54,122 nt of DNA from contig JAQDNC010000009.1 of the NCBI GenBank assembly GCA_027660625.1, positions 1 to 54,122 on the forward strand, read 5' to 3'. This document shows positions 42,694 through 50,542 of the stretch, one piece after another. Within the stretch, counting starts at the first letter, position 1; every line of letters starts with the position of its first letter. This DNA is from Coriobacteriaceae bacterium AM100-PB1-1D-6A (GTDB lineage Bacteria > Actinomycetota > Coriobacteriia > Coriobacteriales > Coriobacteriaceae). A model generated the notes under the pieces. It was not told where the DNA came from. It made no database searches and saw only the letters and a list, made by a program, of their open reading frames with translations. The position numbers and the translations under genes were made by a program.

Positions 42694-43275
42694 CTACACG
42701 CGAATCGACAGGTTCTTTTTATCATCGCTCCAGTTGCAAGCATTGCGCGCGGGGCATGCAAAGCAGGCGCGCGACGCTTTGTCGGCTGCATAAAGCAGAC
42801 GCTCGAGCGGCTGGCTGTTCACGCGCAGCTTTCGATGGCCCAGAATGGCCGTCTTAATAGCTGCGGCATCGGCCGGCTCAAACGCCACGTCATCGGGCAT
42901 GCCGCCGAGAATCGCATCAGCGACGCGCTCGCTTGCAACATCATGGGATATACCCGATTCATACTGTTCATCTTTGCCGATATCGTGAAGAAGTGCCGTA
43001 GCGTAGATGACCTCGCGGTCAAATTCGAGCTGTTCCTCGAGATTCTTAATCCACATAATGCGCGCGACATCAAGCAGATGGTCAATACCGTGGCGGCAAA
43101 AGATGCGCCCCGATTCCAACTGTGCAATATTGCCCAGATGCCGCCGGAACAGCCCGTTGGCACAAATGTAATCAATGCGAGGCATGGCGCCAAAGGGAGT
43201 CAGGCCCGAAGCCATAAAGCCGCGACGCGGCGTCCCCTCATCGGTCTTCGATGTAAAGTCGTTGACGGCCCCCAT
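42694..43275 (-). CDS. HD-domain phosphohydrolase
   Basis: The 193-residue protein has the HD metal motif: RHGIDHLLDVARIM, ATALLHDIGKDEQYESGISHDVASERVAD and LYAADKASRACFACPARNACNW. HD proteins hydrolyse nucleotides or phosphoesters. ATG 43275 lies two bases after the folE stop, so its translation is coupled to folE. A role in pterin or nucleotide metabolism is suggested by the position between folE and folB. The C-terminal CxxCxxxxC pattern is odd and could hold a metal. Confidence 0.85.
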   Translation of the reverse strand: MGAVNDFTSKTDEGTPRRGFMASGLTPFGAMPRIDYICANGLFRRHLGNIAQLESGRIFCRHGIDHLLDVARIMWIKNLEEQLEFDREVIYATALLHDIGKDEQYESGISHDVASERVADAILGGMPDDVAFEPADAAAIKTAILGHRKLRVNSQPLERLLYAADKASRACFACPARNACNWSDDKKNLSIRV

Positions 43276-43276
43276 G

Positions 43277-43834
43277 CTAACGGCCCAACATCCTAAAGAA
43301 CCGCTCCTCGAGCGCGGGATCGGTCTCAAAGACGCCGCGGCGAGCGAGCGTCACGGTCTTGGTGCCGGGCTTTTGCACGCCGCGCATGGTCATGCACATA
43401 TGCTCGGCTTCCATCAGCACAATCGCCCCTTGGGGAGCTAGATATTCCATGAGGGCATCGGCAACCTGTGCACACAACTGCTCCTGCAGCTGCAGACGAC
43501 GGGCATAGACCTCAACCGTGCGAGCAAGCTTAGACAGACCCGCCACGCGACCGTTAGGGATATAACCGATCGCAGCCTTGCCATAAAACGGCAGCAGATG
43601 GTGCTCGCACAGCGAGTAAAACGTAATGTCGCGCTCGATAACCAAATCGTTCGAAGCGACGGCAAAAGTTTTGGACAGGTGTTCCTCGGCACTCTGGTCC
43701 ATACCGCCGGCAATCTCGCCATACATACGGGCGACGCGTGCCGGCGTCTCCAGCAGGCCCTCACGAGTTGGGTCCTCGCCTATACCTTCAAGCAGCAGCT
43801 TAATGGCAGTCTCGACTTTTTCCTGATCGACCAT
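43277..43834 (-). CDS. folE: GTP cyclohydrolase I
   Basis: The 185-residue enzyme starts folate synthesis by converting GTP to dihydroneopterin triphosphate. Motifs: [49 protein letters not shown] (zinc ligands Cys and His), and [14 protein letters not shown] with the third Cys. Length is standard for the bacterial enzyme. GTGAGG precedes the ATG. First gene of a folE-HD-folB cluster. Confidence 0.96.
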   Translation of the reverse strand: MVDQEKVETAIKLLLEGIGEDPTREGLLETPARVARMYGEIAGGMDQSAEEHLSKTFAVASNDLVIERDITFYSLCEHHLLPFYGKAAIGYIPNGRVAGLSKLARTVEVYARRLQLQEQLCAQVADALMEYLAPQGAIVLMEAEHMCMTMRGVQKPGTKTVTLARRGVFETDPALEERFFRMLGR

Positions 43835-43901
43835 CTGGGCCTCACTTTTTTCGATTTCGCGTTCGCGCTATGGTACCACGCCGGCACGCAGCCTCTGCCA
43901 G

Positions 43902-44483
43902 CTACATAGTATGGGTCGAATAGACCGGATCGTCTCGCCAAAGCTCCACAGCATCGCAAAGCGCAACGCCCTCACGCGCAGCACGAGCGCGCGTGGCGTT
44001 CATGTCGATCACGCGCTGATTACTCGAGCCCCTAAAACGCAACGAGATATCGTACAGGTCTTGAACGAACGGACCATCCACCAACATGTCGAGGCAGGCA
44101 AGGATACGGTCCGTCACCTCGGTATGATGACGGCCGCCCGGCACAAGCTCCTCGAGCACGTCGCCGGTAAAGCACCAAATGGTCTTCCCCGACTCCACAG
44201 GATAGGCCGCACGCACGCGTTCGACAAAGTCAACGAGCCCCACCTGGTTCTCGGGTTCCATAGGCTCCCCGCCCAGAATCGTCAGGCCATCGATAAAGGG
44301 ATGGTCGAGACTCTCGATAATCTTGTCCTCGACGGCGCGATCGAACGGCTCACCCGCAGCAAAGTCCCACGCAACAGAGTTAAAGCAGTTCTTGCACCCA
44401 CGACGGCACCCACTCACAAACAGAGAAGTACGGACGCCTTCCCCATCAGCAATATCGAAATACTTAATGTTCGCGTAGTTCAT
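43902..44483 (-). CDS. nrdG: Anaerobic ribonucleotide reductase activating protein
   Basis: The 193-residue radical SAM protein generates the glycyl radical on NrdD. It has the CxxxCxxC cluster motif CRRGCKNCFNS (residues about 30-40), GEGVRTSLFVSG before it, and the GGEP motif in LTILGGEPMEPENQ. ATG 44483 follows GGGAG. It lies downstream of nrdD across a 427-base spacer full of palindromes, so transcripts may be processed or attenuated between them. Confidence 0.95.
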   Translation of the reverse strand: MNYANIKYFDIADGEGVRTSLFVSGCRRGCKNCFNSVAWDFAAGEPFDRAVEDKIIESLDHPFIDGLTILGGEPMEPENQVGLVDFVERVRAAYPVESGKTIWCFTGDVLEELVPGGRHHTEVTDRILACLDMLVDGPFVQDLYDISLRFRGSSNQRVIDMNATRARAAREGVALCDAVELWRDDPVYSTHTM

Positions 44484-44498
44484 AGGTAACTCTCCCGG

Positions 44499-44582
44499 GA
44501 GGCCGGGACATATCATCCCGTCCTCAAACATTCTCGGCCTTCGGCCTGCGAAACTGCGGGCGGGACGATATGTCCCGGCCTC
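44499..44582. repeat. Large stem-loop with flanking 8-base direct repeats
   Basis: Arms of about 24 bases (44499-44523 and 44559-44582) pair with two imperfections around a 35-base loop that has its own small hairpin (GGCC-TTC-GGCC). The 8 bases GGTAACTC flank it at about 44485-44492 and 44592-44599. This looks like an inserted mini-element upstream of nrdG, though it could also be an attenuator. Confidence 0.6.
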
Positions 44583-44728
44583 ATGCAAAGGGTAACTCAA
44601 TGAACGAAGCGAACATTGAGTATAGGGTTCGCGGTCCAATAAATACTCAGCTGCAGCTCAACCGCCATTGCAAGCAGATCGTCATTGCAGCTCAACTCAT
44701 TTCCGCTAAGAACTTCGAGAAGCGAGCA

Positions 44729-44931
44729 GACCGCATGCTGCATCTCAGCTACGTCAACTTGGCTGAGCCGAGAGGGCCGCTTGGGCTTTTGCTCGATATG
44801 AGTTCCGCACGCAAAGAAGGCCACTTAATGTGGCCTTCGTCTTGCGCAGGACTGTCCGAAATAGCGAGCAAATGCCCAAGCGGCCCTCTCGGCTCAGCCC
44901 CGGAGCGGTATTAGAGATGCAGCACGCGGTC
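44729..44931. repeat. 203-bp imperfect palindrome including an inverted copy of the nrdD 3' end
   Basis: GGCTGAGCCGAGAGGGCCGC and six more bases (44761-44786) match the complement of 44874-44899, the core pairs AAGGCCAC with GTGGCCTT (44817-44837), and the outer 18 bases (44729-44746) repeat the last codons of nrdD (44914-44931) with one difference. The plus strand of the left side can encode ADRMLHL, like the DRVLHL end of NrdD. Confidence 0.8.
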
Positions 44932-47133
44932 GCGGATCTCCTCGGTTCGACCCTGGTTCCAGAACTGGGTGCCGATGTAGCCGCACGTACGACGGGCGAC
45001 GTTCATCTTCTCTTGGTCACGATTGCCGCAATTGGGGCACTCCCACACTAGCTTACCGTCATCCTCGACAATCTTGATCTCACCGTCGTAGCCGCACACC
45101 TGGCAGTAGTCGCTCTTGGTGTTGAGCTCGGCGTACATGATGTTGTCGTAGATGTACTGCATCACGCGAATGACAGCCTTAAGGTTGTCCTGCATGTTGG
45201 GAACCTCGACGTAGGAGATGGCGCCGCCCGGCGAAAGCTGCTGGAACATGCCCTCAAACTTAAGCTTATCGAAGGCATCGATCTCCTCGGACACGTGAAC
45301 ATGGTAGCTATTGGTGATATAGCCCTTGTCCGTCACGCCCGGAATAATGCCAAAACGGCGCTGCAGGCACTTGGCGAACTTGTACGTCGTCGACTCCAGC
45401 GGCGTACCGTACAGCGAGAAATCGATATCGCTCGCGGCCTTCCACTCCGCGCACTTGTCGTTCATACGCTGCATAACTGCCATGGCAAAGGGCGTACCCT
45501 CCTTCTCGGTGTGGCTGTGGCCCGTCATGTACTTGACGCACTCATACAGACCGGCGTAACCCAGGCTGATGGTGGAATAGCCGCCCACGAGCAGCTTATC
45601 GATCGTCTCGCCCTTCTTAAGGCGTGCCAGGGCGCCGTACTGCCAAAGAATCGGCGCGGCATCCGAAAGCGTGCCCATCAGGCGCTCATGGCGGCACAGC
45701 AGAGCGCGGTGACACAGCTCAAGGCGCTCGTCGAAGATCTTCCAGAACTTGTCCATGTCCTGGTGCGAGCTCAGTGCGACATCGGGCAGGTTAATGGTCA
45801 CAACACCCTGGTTAAAGCGACCGTAATACTTGGGCTTGCTCGGGTCATAGTTCAGCGCGTTTGCAACGTTATTAAAGCCGTTGCCCGAGCGGTCGGGCGT
45901 CAGGAAGCTGCGACAACCCATGCAGGTGTAGCAATCGCCATTGCCCGCGGTCTCACCCTTCGAAAGCTTAAGCTCGCGCATCTTCTTCTCGGAGATGTAG
46001 TCGGGCACCATGCGCTTGGCGGTGCACTTGGCGGCCAGCTGAGTCAGATAGAAGTACGGGGAATCCTCGTAAACGTTATCGTCCTCGAGCACATAGATAA
46101 GCTTGGGGAACGCCGGGGTGATCCACACGCCCGCCTCGTTCTTAACGCCCTCATAGCGCTGGCGAAGCGTCTCCTCCACGATCATGGCAAGATCGTGCTT
46201 CTCCTGGACCGAGCGGGCCTCGTTGAGGTACATGAAGACCGTCACGAATGGTGCCTGGCCGTTGGTGGTCATAAGGGTCACGACCTGATACTGAATCGTC
46301 TGGACACCGCGACGGATCTCATCACGCAGACGGTCCTCTACGACCTCACGCACCTTCTCTGCGGGAGCGGAAACACCGAGCTCCTCAAGCTCGCGGGCAA
46401 CCTCGCCGCGAATCTTCTGGCGGCTCACCTCGACGAACGGGGCAAGATGGGTCAGCGAAATCGACTGGCCGCCGTACTGGGAGGAAGCAACCTGGGCGAT
46501 GATCTGCGTCGCAATGTTGCAGGCAGTCGAGAAGCTATGCGGCTTCTCAATCAGCGTGCCCGAGATAACAGTACCGTTCTGGAGCATGTCCTCCAGGTTC
46601 ACCAGGTCGCAGTTATGCATGTGCTGGGCAAAGTAATCCGAATCATGGAAGTGAATCAGGCCCTCGTTGTGCGCATCCACGATCTCCTGGGGCAGCAGCA
46701 CGCGCTGGGTCAGATCCTTGGAGATCTCGCCGGCCATGTAGTCACGCTGAACGGAGTTGACGGTCGGATTCTTGTTGGAGTTCTCCTGCTTGACCTCTTC
46801 GTTATTGCACTCAATCAGCGACAGAATCTTGTCATCGGTCGTGTTCTTTTGGCGCTTCAGGCTCTGAACATAGCGGTAGATGATGTAGTGGCGAGCGACC
46901 TCGTAGCAGTCGAGACGCATAATCTCGTCCTCGACCAGATCCTGGATCTCCTCGACCGATACGGTGTGGCCGGCCTTCTCACATGCCTCGGCGACGTTTT
47001 GTGCCGCATAGATCACCTGGCGGTCGGTAAGGCGAGAGCCTTCCTCGACCTCCAAGTTTGCGGCGCGGATCGCATTGACGATCTTATCGATGTCAAAGGT
47101 AACCTCGGTGCCGCTGCGCTTGATGATCTTCAT
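44911..47133 (-). CDS. nrdD: Anaerobic (class III) ribonucleoside-triphosphate reductase
   Basis: The 740-residue enzyme makes deoxyribonucleotides without oxygen. An N-terminal ATP-cone (residues 1-95, MKIIKRSGTEVTFDIDKIVNAIRAAN) is followed by the catalytic domain (HFHDSDYFAQHMHNCDLVNLEDML, QGVVTINLPDVAL), a zinc ribbon (YCQVCGYDG, CPNCG) and the glycyl-radical region RRTCGYIG. ATG 47133 follows AAGAGG. The promoter carries paired NrdR boxes. An inverted copy of the 3' end lies just downstream. Confidence 0.97.
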   Translation of the reverse strand: MKIIKRSGTEVTFDIDKIVNAIRAANLEVEEGSRLTDRQVIYAAQNVAEACEKAGHTVSVEEIQDLVEDEIMRLDCYEVARHYIIYRYVQSLKRQKNTTDDKILSLIECNNEEVKQENSNKNPTVNSVQRDYMAGEISKDLTQRVLLPQEIVDAHNEGLIHFHDSDYFAQHMHNCDLVNLEDMLQNGTVISGTLIEKPHSFSTACNIATQIIAQVASSQYGGQSISLTHLAPFVEVSRQKIRGEVARELEELGVSAPAEKVREVVEDRLRDEIRRGVQTIQYQVVTLMTTNGQAPFVTVFMYLNEARSVQEKHDLAMIVEETLRQRYEGVKNEAGVWITPAFPKLIYVLEDDNVYEDSPYFYLTQLAAKCTAKRMVPDYISEKKMRELKLSKGETAGNGDCYTCMGCRSFLTPDRSGNGFNNVANALNYDPSKPKYYGRFNQGVVTINLPDVALSSHQDMDKFWKIFDERLELCHRALLCRHERLMGTLSDAAPILWQYGALARLKKGETIDKLLVGGYSTISLGYAGLYECVKYMTGHSHTEKEGTPFAMAVMQRMNDKCAEWKAASDIDFSLYGTPLESTTYKFAKCLQRRFGIIPGVTDKGYITNSYHVHVSEEIDAFDKLKFEGMFQQLSPGGAISYVEVPNMQDNLKAVIRVMQYIYDNIMYAELNTKSDYCQVCGYDGEIKIVEDDGKLVWECPNCGNRDQEKMNVARRTCGYIGTQFWNQGRTEEIRDRVLHL

Positions 47134-47359
47134 CCTCTTGCCTCTTTCGCATCGTAGCCTCATTGCGCTTCAGAGCCAAACGATGCCCGGCAGGGCTTAC
47201 CCTGTCTTGCGGCGCCGTCGCGCAATCTGTGTTTTCGATAACCATAGGCCCTCATGCGGACAATCCTCGCAGCCAATCAAGGGGCTCAAAGATCCATCCA
47301 AATAATGGGGCGAATAAGGTTCTCGTTCTCTGTCCGCCATCTATCATACGACAAAGAGG

Positions 47360-47407
47360 CATCTATATCCTGTATTCTTTTTTTAGGTCAAACACAACAT
47401 ATAGTGT
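47360..47407 (-). promoter_or_regulatory. nrdD promoter with paired NrdR boxes
   Basis: On the minus strand ACACTATATGTTGTGT (47407-47392) is a near-perfect NrdR box; a weaker one, ATACAGGATATAGATG (47375-47360), lies 32 bases away centre to centre, three helical turns. TTGACC (47391-47386), 18 bases, TATAGA (47367-47362) form the promoter overlapped by the second box. Confidence 0.85.
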
Positions 47408-47718
47408 TTCAGCAGGTCAAAGCAATTGGTCAATTTGCAGACGCATTATAAATGAAGGCCTCTTGGCAGACTGCTAAAACGTTATCAACCCAACTACCTG
47501 CACAGCAGTTTTGAAACCCCCTCAACCGTGCCGCCGCCAAATAGCACCAAAACCAAGCTGCTCGCGCCAAAAGAATCCAAAAGATTGTCCTTGACCAACA
47601 TGTTGCGGTCATGATGGGCCAGGACACATGCAATCTGCCGGCACCCCTACGGGATACAAAGACCATCGCGTACGGACCTTGGATCAATATTTGATGACTT
47701 ATTTGGCGGCGCGCTTGG
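47408..47718. other. Intergenic region upstream of nrdD
   Basis: No gene could be supported. It is more A/T-rich than its surroundings near 47420-47470, contains two further TTGACC-like words on the minus strand, and otherwise shows no clear structure. Confidence 0.4.
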
Positions 47719-47760
47719 TGACAAAAAACAAAACAGCCCAGAGGACATAGCCTCTGAGCT
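47719..47760 (-). terminator. Terminator of tRNA Gly-Val unit
   Basis: A 10-bp stem (47735-47744 with 47751-47760) with one G-U pair is followed on the minus strand by TGTTTTGTTTTTTG, 10 bases past the tRNA-Val gene. Confidence 0.85.
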
Positions 47761-47769
47761 GCGAACATT

Positions 47770-47844
47770 TGGTGGGCGTTAGAAGATTTGAACTTCTGAC
47801 CTCTTCCGTGTCAGGGAAGCGCTCTCCCCCTGAGCTAAACGCCC
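47770..47844 (-). tRNA. tRNA-Val (GAC)
   Basis: The minus-strand cloverleaf starts GGGCGTT and ends AACGCCCACCA with CCA encoded. The anticodon arm CTTCC-CTGACAC-GGAAG gives anticodon GAC. The D arm (AGCTCAGGGGGAGAGC) and T arm (CAGAAGTTCAAATCTTCTA, slightly weak) are complete. It lies 3 bases downstream of tRNA-Gly. Confidence 0.95.
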
Positions 47845-47847
47845 AAC

Positions 47848-47923
47848 TGGAGCGGACAACGGGGCTCGAACCCGCGACCCCAACCTTGGCAAGGTTGTGC
47901 TCTACCAACTGAGCCATGTCCGC
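47848..47923 (-). tRNA. tRNA-Gly (GCC), copy 1
   Basis: 76 bases with CCA encoded; acceptor GCGGACA/TGTCCGC, anticodon arm CAACC-TTGCCAA-GGTTG, anticodon GCC, T arm GCGGGTTCGAGCCCCGT. Identical to the copies at 50136 and 50362. Confidence 0.97.
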
Positions 47924-47935
47924 TTACGAGGATTA

Positions 47936-47982
47936 ATCTTACGTGATGCCCGCATCCTATGCAAGAACTTTTTTTGAAAAGT
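47936..47982 (-). promoter_or_regulatory. Promoter of tRNA Gly-Val unit
   Basis: On the minus strand TTGCAT (47964-47959), 17 bases, TAAGAT (47941-47936), preceded by an A/T palindrome ACTTTTCAAAAAAAGT (47982-47967). The pattern is shared with the other two tRNA promoters in the window. Confidence 0.8.
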
Positions 47983-48064
47983 TTTGCGACGCCCTCGCGA
48001 ACCTCGCGAAGACATCAGCCACCACGGAAGGCGCAGGCAAACGCAAACTCGCCGCAAGAGGCCC

Positions 48065-49798
48065 TTACATCTCACCGAGCATGATCCAGGCAGAGCTGTC
48101 CTGCGCGAGTCTGCCGTCTGCAAGCGCTGATGAGGTGAGCAGGACCCTGCCCGCCGGCAGCTCCACGGGTGCTGCACCGAAGTTCGTCACGCACGCCCAG
48201 CCGTTATCGCGGCGATAGGCGATGACGCCGCCCTCAGCGCCCTCGGCACCATCCGCAAGACCGGTGCGCCCGTCAAGATCGAGCCACGCAAGATCGTTGG
48301 CGCACCCGCGCAGCTTGCGCCGCAGCCAGAGGGCGTCACGATAGAGCGCAAGCATCGATGTCGGGTCCGTTTCTTCCCTATCGGCAGCATAATCGGAAAA
48401 CCATGCAGGCTGCGGCAGATGGGGCGCCGCATCAGCGTCCGCCGGCGAAAACCCAAACGATCCGCCCTGCGCGGGATCGTCCGCCGCTACCCACGGCAGG
48501 GGCACACGACAGCCGTCGCGCCCCTTCTCGCGCTTCGGTCCGCGCGTATTGGTTGCACTGGGATCTTCGAGTGCAGTCCACGGGATATCAGCCACCTCAA
48601 AAAGACCGAGCTCCTCACCCTGATACACGTATGCCGAGCCCGGAAGCGCCAGTTCAAGCAAAAGAGCCGCCCGCGCGCGGCGCTCGCCGAGTTCACGGTC
48701 CTCGTCATAAGACGACCCGTCGCGTAAGAGCCAGTCGAGCGCAATCTGGTGGTAGCGCGTCGCCTTGATTTGCGGCAGGGCATAGCGCGTCGCCACGCGC
48801 GGCACGTCGTGGTTGGAGAGTACCCAGGTCGAGGCGGAATCGGATTCGATAGCTGCCTTCAAGCCCTCCTCGATTGCAGCGTGCATGTCATCATAGGTCC
48901 AAGTGGCCTTGGCAAACTCAAAGTTGAATGTCTGGCCAAGCTCGCTGGGACGCGCATAGAGATACTGGCGCTCAGGCAGCACCCACGCCTCGGCAACGGC
49001 GCTGCGCGGCGGATTATAGCGGTCGAACACGCGGCGCCACTCGCGATAGATCTCGTGGACCTCGTTGCGGTCCCACAGCGGATGGGCGCCGTCGTCAACC
49101 ATGTCATCGCCCTCGGCGAGATGCCACCGGTCGAGGTCATCGCGGTCGAGATCCTTGGCGAGACCGTGCGCCACATCGATGCGAAAGCCATCGACGCCTC
49201 GATCGCTCCAAAACGCCAGGACGTCGCAAAAGAACGCGTGAACCTCGGGGCATGACCAGTCAAAGTCCGGCTGCTCGGGCGTAAACATGTGCAGATACCA
49301 TTGACCGTCCGCAACACGCGTCCAGGCGGGGCCGCCAAAGTTGGCATTCCAATTGGTGGGAGGCAGCTCGCCATGCTCGCCGCGACCATCGCGAAAGATA
49401 TAACGGGCGCGCTCGGGCGATCCGGGGCCGGCGGCAAGAGCGGCTTTGAACCAGGGGTGCTGGTTGGATGAATGGTTGGGCACGATATCGACGATGACCT
49501 TGATGCCGCGCGCGTGAGCCGCAGCGATCATGTCATCGAAGTCGTCAAGCGAGCCGAGACGTGGGTCGACATCGCAGTAGTCCGCCACATCATAGCCGCC
49601 ATCGACAAGAGGCGAAGGGTAAAACGGGCTCAGCCAGATGGCCTCGATGCCCAGCCGCTCAAGATAGTCCATCTGCTGGGTAATGCCCGCGATATCGCCC
49701 AGACCCGAACCGGTCGAATCCTTAAACGAACGCGGGTAGATCTGATAGATCGCGGCATCGGACATCCATGAGCGCGAAGAGGACTTTTCTGCAGCCAT
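48065..49798 (-). CDS. GH13 alpha-glucosidase (oligo-1,6-glucosidase-like)
   Basis: The 577-residue enzyme starts at ATG 49798, 8 bases after AAGGGAGG. GH13 regions are complete: AIYQIYPRSFKDSTGSGLGDIAGI, VIVDIVPNHSS, GFRIDVAHGLAKD (nucleophile Asp), SAVAEAWVLPE (acid Glu) and VLSNHDVPRVATRYA (third Asp). The GxGxG and IYPRSF patterns are of oligo-1,6-glucosidase/trehalose-6-phosphate hydrolase-like members. It has no signal peptide and acts in the cytoplasm on imported alpha-glucosides. Gene is isolated between tRNA clusters. Specificity cannot be fixed by eye. Confidence 0.9.
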   Translation of the reverse strand: MAAEKSSSRSWMSDAAIYQIYPRSFKDSTGSGLGDIAGITQQMDYLERLGIEAIWLSPFYPSPLVDGGYDVADYCDVDPRLGSLDDFDDMIAAAHARGIKVIVDIVPNHSSNQHPWFKAALAAGPGSPERARYIFRDGRGEHGELPPTNWNANFGGPAWTRVADGQWYLHMFTPEQPDFDWSCPEVHAFFCDVLAFWSDRGVDGFRIDVAHGLAKDLDRDDLDRWHLAEGDDMVDDGAHPLWDRNEVHEIYREWRRVFDRYNPPRSAVAEAWVLPERQYLYARPSELGQTFNFEFAKATWTYDDMHAAIEEGLKAAIESDSASTWVLSNHDVPRVATRYALPQIKATRYHQIALDWLLRDGSSYDEDRELGERRARAALLLELALPGSAYVYQGEELGLFEVADIPWTALEDPSATNTRGPKREKGRDGCRVPLPWVAADDPAQGGSFGFSPADADAAPHLPQPAWFSDYAADREETDPTSMLALYRDALWLRRKLRGCANDLAWLDLDGRTGLADGAEGAEGGVIAYRRDNGWACVTNFGAAPVELPAGRVLLTSSALADGRLAQDSSAWIMLGEM

Positions 49799-50099
49799 GG
49801 GGTGAGCCTCCCTTGCAACGAGGTTTTGCGAGATGCCCACGATGATACGCCCAAAGCTGTCATTCGAGGCAAACAACGCCACAGCCACACCCCAAAACGC
49901 TCGCTCCCTCTCGGGCTCGAGCCTCCTGGGACGAATCGATCGATTAGTGAAAAGAACGGAAGACTCACTCCCCCGGCCACAACAGCGAGCGGGCTCCGGG
50001 TGCCCCAGGTTGCCGCGAAAGAGGAGGGAAGCGTACTTTATGTACGCGACCGACGATTGAGGGGGCAAGATGGGGTGCCCGGGGCTCGCGCAGCGTCAA
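49799..50099. repeat. Spacer with long inverted repeat upstream of glucosidase gene
   Basis: No gene seen. GCGAGC-GGGCTCCGGGTGCCCC (from 49985) is mirrored by GGGGTGCCCGGGGCTCGCG (50072-50090), mostly through G-C and G-U pairs, around an inner hairpin CGTAC-TTTAT-GTACG (50032-50046). The 106-base unit could be a mobile palindrome or a structured RNA. The glucosidase promoter probably lies between 49799 and 49980 but I cannot fix it. Confidence 0.5.
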
Positions 50100-50126
50100 C
50101 AAAAAACGCGGTTCGTTAGAACCGCG
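50100..50126 (-). terminator. Terminator after tRNA-Gly copy 2
   Basis: CGCGGTTC (50107-50114) and GAACCGCG (50119-50126) form a perfect 8-bp stem followed on the minus strand by TTTTTTGTT. Confidence 0.92.
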
Positions 50127-50135
50127 TAAGATAGT

Positions 50136-50211
50136 TGGAGCGGACAACGGGGCTCGAACCCGCGACCCCAACCTTGGCAAGGTTGTGCTCTACCAACTGA
50201 GCCATGTCCGC
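50136..50211 (-). tRNA. tRNA-Gly (GCC), copy 2
   Basis: 76 bases with CCA encoded, identical to copies 1 and 3, anticodon GCC in CAACC-TTGCCAA-GGTTG. Last gene of a Gly-Cys-Gly series. Confidence 0.97.
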
Positions 50212-50218
50212 ATATGTA

Positions 50219-50243
50219 AAACAAAACGGGCGCCGGAGCGCCC
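50219..50243 (-). terminator. Terminator-like hairpin between tRNA-Cys and tRNA-Gly copy 2
   Basis: GGGCGC (50228-50233) and GCGCCC (50238-50243) pair with a tetraloop; GTTTTGTTTT follows on the minus strand. Confidence 0.85.
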
Positions 50244-50253
50244 GGATGTTGCC

Positions 50254-50327
50254 TGGAGGCGAAGCCCGGATTCGAACCGGGGGTAAAGGCTTTGCAGGCC
50301 TCTGCCTTACCACTTGGCCACTTCGCC
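50254..50327 (-). tRNA. tRNA-Cys (GCA)
   Basis: 74 bases with CCA encoded; acceptor GGCGAAG/CTTCGCC, anticodon arm GAGGC-CTGCAAA-GCCTT gives GCA, T arm CCCCGGTTCGAATCCGGG. Confidence 0.96.
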
Positions 50328-50328
50328 G

Positions 50329-50351
50329 AAAAAGGACCGCCTAAACGGTCC
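50329..50351 (-). terminator. Terminator-like hairpin between tRNA-Gly copy 3 and tRNA-Cys
   Basis: GGACCG (50334-50339) and CGGTCC (50346-50351) pair; TTTTTC follows on the minus strand and runs almost into the tRNA-Cys 5' end. Confidence 0.82.
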
Positions 50352-50361
50352 GGAAATGCAA

Positions 50362-50437
50362 TGGAGCGGACAACGGGGCTCGAACCCGCGACCCCAACCT
50401 TGGCAAGGTTGTGCTCTACCAACTGAGCCATGTCCGC
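50362..50437 (-). tRNA. tRNA-Gly (GCC), copy 3
   Basis: 76 bases with CCA encoded, identical to the two other copies, anticodon GCC. First gene of the Gly-Cys-Gly series with its promoter at 50450-50478. Confidence 0.97.
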
Positions 50438-50449
50438 TTGCGGGTTATT

Positions 50450-50497
50450 AATTTACGCGAGTTATCCAAAAGACGCAAGTACTTTTTTCAAAAAAGT
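50450..50497 (-). promoter_or_regulatory. Promoter of Gly-Cys-Gly tRNA unit
   Basis: On the minus strand TTGCGT (50478-50473), 17 bases, TAAATT (50455-50450), preceded by the palindrome ACTTTTTTGAAAAAAGT (50497-50481). Confidence 0.8.
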
Positions 50498-50542
50498 TGC
50501 CGGCCGCGTGTTCTTGGTGGCTAAACGCGCTAAAGCGATTGG

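Noticed and set aside
44570..44914. Open frame of 114 residues on the plus strand between nrdG and nrdD
   Set aside because: It runs through two palindromes and an inverted copy of nrdD sequence, so the open frame is a by-product of the repeat.
45295..47157. 620-residue plus-strand frame opposite nrdD
   Set aside because: Antisense shadow of nrdD with no recognisable motif.
47430..47768. Open frame of 112 residues on the minus strand beside tRNA-Val
   Set aside because: It contains the tRNA terminator and has no ribosome site or recognisable domain.
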